From Candidatus Zixiibacteriota bacterium (GTDB lineage Bacteria; Zixibacteria; MSB-5A5; GN15; JAAZOE01), in the NCBI GenBank assembly GCA_028700875.1, contig JAQVRW010000016.1, positions 1-18,633 on the forward strand: DNA of 18,633 bases, given 5' to 3'. The notes under the pieces were generated by a model. That model ran no database searches. It worked only from the letters and a program-made list of their open reading frames with translations, and was not told where the DNA came from. Positions 13,295-18,633 of this stretch are shown here, one piece after another. Within the stretch, counting starts at the first letter, position 1; each line of letters starts with the position of its first letter. The position numbers and the translations under genes are program-made.

Positions 13295-15877
13295 CTATAT
13301 TAGAGAAAGCTCCACTAAGTCCAGTTGATAAACGTTGGCTATGAGGGAATCAAGTTTCGATTGAATATTAGGATCGAATCCGTGATGATGTGATCTTCGC
13401 GCAATTTCCGCCAGCTCTTTTCTATCCGTTTTATCAGCTAACTCGAAATTTGGGATAGCTATGCTTCGTGTGAATCGTTGATCAAAATCATACTGGCCAC
13501 CCTTTAATCGACGGCTTTTCCTTGCAACGATACGCATATACAAGGGGCTATTCAGAATGGCCAAATAAAAGAACCATGCGTCGTCATCAGTAAAAGGATG
13601 GTAAGGTATCAAGATACTCCCGTTTGTGACCGCGTACTTCCCATCATTGTCAAGAGCATAACTTCCAGAAAGTCCAAAATTGCAACAAACCAGTTTTCTC
13701 TCAGACATGTCTTTTGCGTTCCGAGGCCTGACAAGTTCCCATATGCTTGCATTAGCCATACTTGATCGTTGCTCAAGGTGCGTCCGATGCTTCTCCAAAT
13801 GTGCCAAAATCTTTGGGTATTTGCTCTTCATTACGGTCGCTTTGAGTGGTTTTCCATCTTTATAGGCATAGATAAGTCTTCTCCGGTCAGAGTGGATTTG
13901 CCATCCATAAAGGTTTTCATCATCTGCCACGGGCATGAGTATGTCATGTTCGGCTCGTGGGAAAGCACTTACATCTTCTATTATGAAAGCACTCTTCCGC
14001 CCTATTCGGATACCTTGCCGGATTTTAAAGATTTGCCCCAAGGCAGGATGTGCAATCTCCAATCTATTTAAGACGGATCCAAGTTCTTTGGGAATTAGAT
14101 TCCACTTGGAATTCCATGTTGATGAATCAGCGCGAAAGAACTCCCATTCAAACTTCGATTGATATTTCTCAATCTGTACGGCGCGCAATGCTAAATCGAG
14201 CGTTTTACGGCAGTACAGGACTCTCGTGGGATAGCATGTGGAGACATTTTCACGTTTCTGCAAAATGAGGAGAGCAATCTGCGTCTCACCCCGCGGGAAT
14301 ATGCCATACTCCTCAAATTTCCCGACGAATTTTATTTGCGAATTATTCACTAAATACTGCCTTATATGCGAACTATATTCGGCTTCAAGGAATGCCGCTG
14401 GTAGCAATATCGATAGTATCCCATTTGGCTTGAGATTATTGAAGGCGAGGAATAAAAAGACTGAGGATATGTCTACTTTCCCGTGTCCCAAACCACCAAG
14501 AATGGTACGAGATAGTCTTTGTTCTTGAGCGGACTGCTGATCATAACCCTTGAAAGGCGGATTCATTAGGATAATATCTAACCGTTTTCTTCCTTGCCGA
14601 ATCTTGCTATCGGAAAGAGCGTCCGCCGTAGTAGGCGAAAAACCTTCGGTAAGGCTTCCCTGGCAGGCATATGTAGTCATGGCGATACTGAGGCGTGCGG
14701 CTGCGACTGCAGATGGAATAATATCGTTGCCATAAAGCCTGCCAAGTAATTGTTTCGTAATTCCGCCTGTAATCTCTTTTCTTGATTGAATATTCAATAG
14801 AAAATGACGCAAGAAGACACCAGATCCACAAGCAAAATCGCCGACAGCAAGATTTGCCCAGTCTTCTTCATTTATATCCTTCAACGCTTGCCCTACCATA
14901 AATTGTGCCAGATATTCGGGGGTATACAAAGCACCTGTGCCACGTTGCCAACGAAGTACAGTTTCATATTCTGGGAACAATGAAATGTTGCCATTCTCAG
15001 CATAGTATGAAACCAGCGCAATATACTTTTCATAGATTTGTCCAATTGAATATCCCGCAATAAGATTCAAGTCATATTCGTATCTACCTTGTTTGGTATC
15101 TCTATATGAAGATGGAATCCAATCGAACACCATCCTGTCTATATCTGGAGAAATCCTGGTCAAGCGGCGGAAATTGAATAACTTCGTTTCCATGGGGAGG
15201 CCTAAATCCCTGAAAACATTTCGGACCAATTCCGAAAATGTCGTGACAGCGCCACTTTTTATTAGTTGCTTTATATCGATCCGGCCTAAACCGCACGCAA
15301 GGTCGTGGTCTTCAAGGAAACGAAGAAAAATAACCGCGTTCAATATATCATCGATCTCAGCTTTCGTTCCAACTCGGGGGCTATTGGGGTCACCCGTGAG
15401 CGTACGTTTGAGCATCTCAATTGAGCTAAGCAACCTGTCCGAAACGTCGTCATAATCGGGTACAACAATATACTCCTCCGCAACACCGAGGTGTTCGCCC
15501 AAAGCTTGAGGTGGTAATTCATCAAGTGTAACTTGTCTACGGTGCAATTGCCTTTCCGATATTCGATTATTAAAGACGTGTAGGCAATTATTGCCCAAAA
15601 TGATATGCCAATCGCATAGTGTGTTGAAGGAGATGGAAAGGAGCTTTCGCATATCATCATATGCATCAAGCGGGAGGTCGTGGAGTTCTGTCGGCAGCGT
15701 CACTACTGCACTTGATCTTTGCCCTTGCCGGATCAACAGATGAGTACCGTAGTCTTCTATTCGGGTGGAAAGTGATTCAACTTGTGTGTTACCCTCGAAG
15801 CTACGGAAGTCACTCAGCCATGCCTCCCGGCCTTTGTCGCTCGCATCTATATAATCTTTCCACGATAGTCTGGTCAT
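13295..15877 (-). CDS. N6-adenine DNA methyltransferase, type IIG / Eco57I-like
   Basis: The protein has 860 residues. SAM-binding motif I is DFACGSGVFLRHFL (DFACGSG at 347-353). The catalytic motif is ILMNPPFKGYD, with NPPF at 439-442, the form typical of gamma-type adenine methylases. Motif I is preceded by GALYTPEYLAQFMVGQAL. Further upstream, EIDDILNAVIFLRFLEDHDL (174-193) is the helical region seen in Eco57I-like and HsdM proteins. The C-terminal part has IRQGIRIGRKSAFII and YLAILNSPLYMRIVARKS, resembling a TaqI-like target-recognition domain. The first 170 residues show no recognisable nuclease motif, so cleavage activity is uncertain. I chose the ATG at 15877 (AAGGAAGG about 11 bases upstream); the GTG at 15934 lies upstream of the predicted transcript start. 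The DNA is A/T-richer than its neighbours (24 G/C of 60 at 14041-14100 versus 35 of 60 at 16741-16800), suggesting transfer. Confidence 0.88.
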   Translation of the reverse strand: MTRLSWKDYIDASDKGREAWLSDFRSFEGNTQVESLSTRIEDYGTHLLIRQGQRSSAVVTLPTELHDLPLDAYDDMRKLLSISFNTLCDWHIILGNNCLHVFNNRISERQLHRRQVTLDELPPQALGEHLGVAEEYIVVPDYDDVSDRLLSSIEMLKRTLTGDPNSPRVGTKAEIDDILNAVIFLRFLEDHDLACGLGRIDIKQLIKSGAVTTFSELVRNVFRDLGLPMETKLFNFRRLTRISPDIDRMVFDWIPSSYRDTKQGRYEYDLNLIAGYSIGQIYEKYIALVSYYAENGNISLFPEYETVLRWQRGTGALYTPEYLAQFMVGQALKDINEEDWANLAVGDFACGSGVFLRHFLLNIQSRKEITGGITKQLLGRLYGNDIIPSAVAAARLSIAMTTYACQGSLTEGFSPTTADALSDSKIRQGRKRLDIILMNPPFKGYDQQSAQEQRLSRTILGGLGHGKVDISSVFLFLAFNNLKPNGILSILLPAAFLEAEYSSHIRQYLVNNSQIKFVGKFEEYGIFPRGETQIALLILQKRENVSTCYPTRVLYCRKTLDLALRAVQIEKYQSKFEWEFFRADSSTWNSKWNLIPKELGSVLNRLEIAHPALGQIFKIRQGIRIGRKSAFIIEDVSAFPRAEHDILMPVADDENLYGWQIHSDRRRLIYAYKDGKPLKATVMKSKYPKILAHLEKHRTHLEQRSSMANASIWELVRPRNAKDMSERKLVCCNFGLSGSYALDNDGKYAVTNGSILIPYHPFTDDDAWFFYLAILNSPLYMRIVARKSRRLKGGQYDFDQRFTRSIAIPNFELADKTDRKELAEIARRSHHHGFDPNIQSKLDSLIANVYQLDLVELSLI

Positions 15878-15926
15878 ACTATGTGACGCCTTCCTTACTG
15901 GAGCTAAGTGTATTAAATCTTTGCAT

Positions 15927-15955
15927 ATTATCACTCAGTTGTCAATATTTAACAA
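15927..15955 (-). promoter_or_regulatory. Candidate promoter of the methyltransferase operon
   Basis: On the minus strand TTGTTA (15950-15955) and GATAAT (15927-15932) are 17 bases apart. Transcription would begin near 15920, about 43 bases before the ATG at 15877. A TTGACA also occurs just inside this region, but its matching -10 is poor. Confidence 0.55.
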
Positions 15956-16073
15956 AAAGTTTGTGATTTTCGTTAGGTTGGAGTACTCCCAATCCCAAGG
16001 GAGTGGGGTGACGAACGCGGACTGGCATCAGCTATTCACTAAATGTCCCTACGCCGTCATGGTCTTAATCAAA

Positions 16074-16098
16074 CGGCGTCAGGGGGTTCCTGACGCCG
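16074..16098 (-). terminator. 10-bp hairpin with short T-rich tail, likely terminator of the GH35-like gene
   Basis: CGGCGTCAGG (16074-16083) and CCTGACGCCG (16089-16098) form a perfect 10-bp stem with a 5-base loop. Read on the minus strand it is followed by TTTGATT. It lies about 60 bases after the glycosidase stop codon and upstream of the methyltransferase promoter, so it would insulate the two units. Confidence 0.6.
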
Positions 16099-16155
16099 CA
16101 TATAGACCAGGGGGATTGAAAGTTCTGGTTACGTTCCGTTAACGGTGTATCGACG

Positions 16156-18339
16156 CTATATCTTCTCCACCAACAAGATCTTGCCGTCGGGGAAATCGAT
16201 CGAAAGCGATAAGCCGCTTTTCAGATCATCCACCGTCGTTTTGATCGGCGGCGTCTCCTCATCGGCGAACTGATCCGACAGCTTGATCTTCGCGCCCTTG
16301 AACCCCAGCTTGCGCAGATCGACCTTCAGCAGAATTTCCTTGGTGCGCACGTCGGTGGCATCGTGCAATTCCCCGGCAGGAGGGGCCAGCAGGAAGATCA
16401 CGAACGCCTTCTCCCCTTTCTGGAAGACGACTTCGACATTGGGGTCGGAGACGAACGCCGCGGGCTCCAGTTTGATTTCCTCGAAGATGGATTCCAGATG
16501 ATACAGCTTGCGGAAATCGCCGCCCGAGGCCAGGTCATAGGTGAACATGAAGACTTTGCCCTTGAACCGCGTCGATACCAGCCCGACAACTTTCTCTTTC
16601 ACCGTGGCCAGTTTCTTGACCTTCGGGTCGGTGGAACGGATCGTGCCGAACAGGTACGACGTGAACACCTGTCCCTTGCCGTACTCCACCTCGCCGACAC
16701 TCTCGGAGCGGGTGGTTTTCATGTGGAGGGCTTTGGCCAGCGTGTCGTTTTCACGGCCCAGGTCGTCATAGTGCGGCAGAAGGCCGGTCAGGATGATGTT
16801 GACCCCTTTTTCCGCCAGCGCGATGATATTCTGCTGGGCCTGCTCGGACATGAACTCGGCCACCGGCACCAGCACTGTCCCGAACTTTTCCAGCCGTTCG
16901 GGGAAGGCGATATCGCCGACACCATAGTCGAACCGCAGATGGCTAAAATCGCGGCAGACGCCATTGAACGATTCGGTCAACAACCGGCTGATATACCCCA
17001 GCTTTTCGGGATGCGGCAGGTCGGTCACCCACTGGTACGGACGGTAGAATGCCGCCGCCAGCGCGTTATCCGGTTCCAGAAGATTGATTTCCAGCTTGGG
17101 GATGGCCGTGTTCAACCGTTTGATGATTTCGAACCCGGATCCGATCGTGCCGTCCTGGTCCACCGGACCGCCATACCAGTATTCGCGGTTGATGAACATG
17201 TAATGGTTGAATCCCTTGAACCCGCCGGCCAGCCCGGCGGCGACGAAATACCGGCGACGGCCGTCGGTGATCGGAAACATCTTTTCGGACTCGCTACGGT
17301 TGGTGGTCATGCTGCCGGAGATGAACGATGGCGCCCAGGCGAAATCGGTCATCGTCCGCATGTACCGGGCCTTCTGCATCAGGTCGAATGCGGTGCCATC
17401 GGGAAATACCGAAGCTCCCACCAGATGTTCTTCCTCATGGGCGGTTTTCAGGGCAAATGCCGGCAACGGGTGTTCGCCGCGGAAATACAGGGATCGGAAG
17501 AAAAGCGGCAGGACCGTGTACGACCGGAATAACTCTTCCAGGCCGTTTAAGAATTCCGACAGGCACCATTCCTTGAACTGGAACCAGTCCATCATCTTCG
17601 GCATATCTTTCAAGCCCGCATCGGAAAGATCGCGCGGCGGCTGGACTTCGGCGAAGCTCTTGCATTTCTCGTGGTAGGCGGCATTCAGATTCTTGATATC
17701 GCCGTATTTGGCTTCCAGATGCATGGGGTAAAGCGTGGTAACCACGTAGTCGTTGTAATCGGCTTCCAAAGGCTTGGTCCGATGACAAAAGGAAGTCTCG
17801 AAATCGAACTCGATCAGGAAAACCGGCCCTCGGGGATGGATATAATTCTTGGTCGTCTCGATCAGGTTTTTCATGTAGTTTTTAAGGTAATGCTGGAAAT
17901 TCGGATGCAGATAACTCACCAGCTTCCCGCCGGGAACATTAACTACCTCAGTCAGGGAGACCGTATCCCCCTTGGCATCGCGGGCCAGGAGCGTTTGATC
18001 GGCCAGAACGAAATCCGGGATGCCGCCGTTAGGCCATTGCCCGGCGATCCACGGCCCCGGCCGCAGGATGACTTTAAACCCGAACTCCCGCGCCAGCTCC
18101 AAGAACACGATCAGATCTTTGCGAGGATCCTGAAAGCCGTTGAAATCGATATCCTTATTCTTGTCCTGGTGCAGATTCCACGGGACCGCCGTCGAGATGA
18201 TTCGGAACCCGGCTCGTTTGATCCGTTCGAAGCAGACCGACCAGTGCCGTTTGTCGACCCGGAAATAGTGCATTTCGACCGAAAAAGGGTAATAGATGTC
18301 TTTTCCGATCGTCAATCGGTTAAGATCAACGCCAAGCAT
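16156..18339 (-). CDS. GH35-like glycoside hydrolase (beta-galactosidase-related)
   Basis: The protein has 727 residues and no signal peptide, so it is probably cytoplasmic. A TIM barrel starts with YPFSVEMHYFRVDKRHW and RIISTAVPWNLHQ. ILRPGPWIAGQWPNGGIPDF (91-110) matches the family block RPGPYI-AEW--GG-P. IEFDFE (176-181) occupies the place of the catalytic QVENEYG block, so E181 is the likely acid/base. AWAPSFISGSMTT (334-346) is where the nucleophile glutamate is expected, but none is present. GFKGFNHYMFINREYWYGG (373-391) closes the barrel. Residues about 478-540 resemble the amidotransferase-like domain seen in GH42/GH35 enzymes (LAEKGVNIILTGLLPHYDDL), and beta-rich domains follow. GH35 enzymes remove terminal beta-galactose or glucosamine; here the substrate, and even activity, are uncertain. 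AGGGAG lies 5-6 bases before the ATG at 18339. Confidence 0.8.
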   Translation of the reverse strand: MLGVDLNRLTIGKDIYYPFSVEMHYFRVDKRHWSVCFERIKRAGFRIISTAVPWNLHQDKNKDIDFNGFQDPRKDLIVFLELAREFGFKVILRPGPWIAGQWPNGGIPDFVLADQTLLARDAKGDTVSLTEVVNVPGGKLVSYLHPNFQHYLKNYMKNLIETTKNYIHPRGPVFLIEFDFETSFCHRTKPLEADYNDYVVTTLYPMHLEAKYGDIKNLNAAYHEKCKSFAEVQPPRDLSDAGLKDMPKMMDWFQFKEWCLSEFLNGLEELFRSYTVLPLFFRSLYFRGEHPLPAFALKTAHEEEHLVGASVFPDGTAFDLMQKARYMRTMTDFAWAPSFISGSMTTNRSESEKMFPITDGRRRYFVAAGLAGGFKGFNHYMFINREYWYGGPVDQDGTIGSGFEIIKRLNTAIPKLEINLLEPDNALAAAFYRPYQWVTDLPHPEKLGYISRLLTESFNGVCRDFSHLRFDYGVGDIAFPERLEKFGTVLVPVAEFMSEQAQQNIIALAEKGVNIILTGLLPHYDDLGRENDTLAKALHMKTTRSESVGEVEYGKGQVFTSYLFGTIRSTDPKVKKLATVKEKVVGLVSTRFKGKVFMFTYDLASGGDFRKLYHLESIFEEIKLEPAAFVSDPNVEVVFQKGEKAFVIFLLAPPAGELHDATDVRTKEILLKVDLRKLGFKGAKIKLSDQFADEETPPIKTTVDDLKSGLSLSIDFPDGKILLVEKI

Positions 18340-18395
18340 ATAACTCCCTGAAAATCAAAGGATTACAATATATCCGCATCCTTAAACGTGCTATA

Positions 18396-18424
18396 ATCTT
18401 AACGAATCCATCGCAAAATGTCAA
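18396..18424 (-). promoter_or_regulatory. Candidate promoter of the GH35-like gene
   Basis: On the minus strand TTGACA (18419-18424) and TAAGAT (18396-18401) are 17 bases apart. The leader would be about 50 bases. The -35 is perfect and the -10 is fair. Confidence 0.6.
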
Positions 18425-18633
18425 CTAAAATCATCTACCTTATCATTCCTCGCATTTTAAGGCATTGTGAATCAATAAATTATGGCGATTGTTTTAAGAT
18501 CGAAGCGGCTACATCCATCAGAATTGCCTAAAAGGTCAAGAATTATGAGAAATATCCACTTTCCACAACTTGTTAACAGTGTTGATATTATGAGATCGTA
18601 ATTGATTATATATTTGGAAGATTATAATCAATT
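18425..18633. other. A/T-rich non-coding end region with DnaA-box-like sequences and an inverted repeat
   Basis: No gene is seen in the last 290 bases. Three near matches to TTATNCACA, each with two mismatches, are clustered: ATATCCACT (18552-18560), CTTTCCACA (18559-18567) and TTGTTAACA (18570-18578). A perfect 11-bp inverted repeat follows, AATTGATTATA (18600-18610) and TATAATCAATT (18623-18633), separated by 12 bases and reaching the window edge. It could be the regulatory region of a gene to the right or part of a replication origin; neither is established. Confidence 0.4.

Noticed and set aside
13295..15877. BREX PglX or type I HsdM identity for the methyltransferase
   Set aside because: No other BREX, HsdS or HsdR gene is adjacent, the protein is shorter than a usual PglX, and a C-terminal TaqI-like recognition region fits the IIG/Eco57I-like group better.
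15878..15934. Upstream GTG start giving a methyltransferase 19 residues longer
   Set aside because: It lies upstream of the predicted transcription start (near 15920) and has no good ribosome binding site, whereas the ATG at 15877 has AAGGAAGG upstream.

Overview
The window comes from a bacterium with moderately GC-rich DNA. The proteins carry Gram-negative-style signal peptides, and the intergenic DNA is full of palindromic repeats. No gene here fixes the taxonomy. The combination of envelope aspartyl protease, secreted bactofilin-like protein and GTAG-headed palindromes fits an uncultivated lineage, perhaps an FCB-group phylum such as Zixibacteria, but that is a guess.

Layout, left to right: (1) the 5' part of a membrane sensor protein with a GAF-like domain, minus strand, running off the left edge; (2) a CstA-family transporter, minus; (3) divergent from it, a secreted bactofilin-like beta-repeat protein with a membrane-embedded C-terminus, plus; (4) about 1.2 kb of gene-free DNA holding an array of GTAG-headed hairpins with conserved spacers; (5) a secreted protein of unknown function with two copies of one domain, plus; (6) about 0.7 kb of repeats; (7) tex, minus; (8) divergent from tex, a periplasmic two-lobed aspartyl protease with a C-terminal PDZ domain, plus; (9) about 0.8 kb of repeats, inverted relative to region 6; (10) an A/T-richer two-gene cassette, minus: an N6-adenine DNA methyltransferase and a 213-residue protein of unknown function; (11) a GH35-like glycoside hydrolase, minus; (12) about 0.3 kb of A/T-rich non-coding DNA ending in a perfect inverted repeat.

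Most genes look like independent units of housekeeping, envelope or carbon metabolism, each with its own promoter. The only clear operon is the methyltransferase pair: the stop codon of the first gene overlaps the ribosome binding site of the second. Its composition differs from its surroundings, so it was probably acquired as a defence or modification cassette.

The most distinctive structure is intergenic. Palindromes with a GTAGGGGC head match the architecture of REP elements linked to RAYT transposases, and two of them form BIME-like pairs about 65 bp long. A second family, up to about 185 bp long and present in five copies, fills the two gaps between convergent genes and keeps one long reading frame open. 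A third, 36-bp repeat occurs in those same two gaps in opposite orientation, and at one of them it supplies the last codons and the stop of the 213-residue protein.
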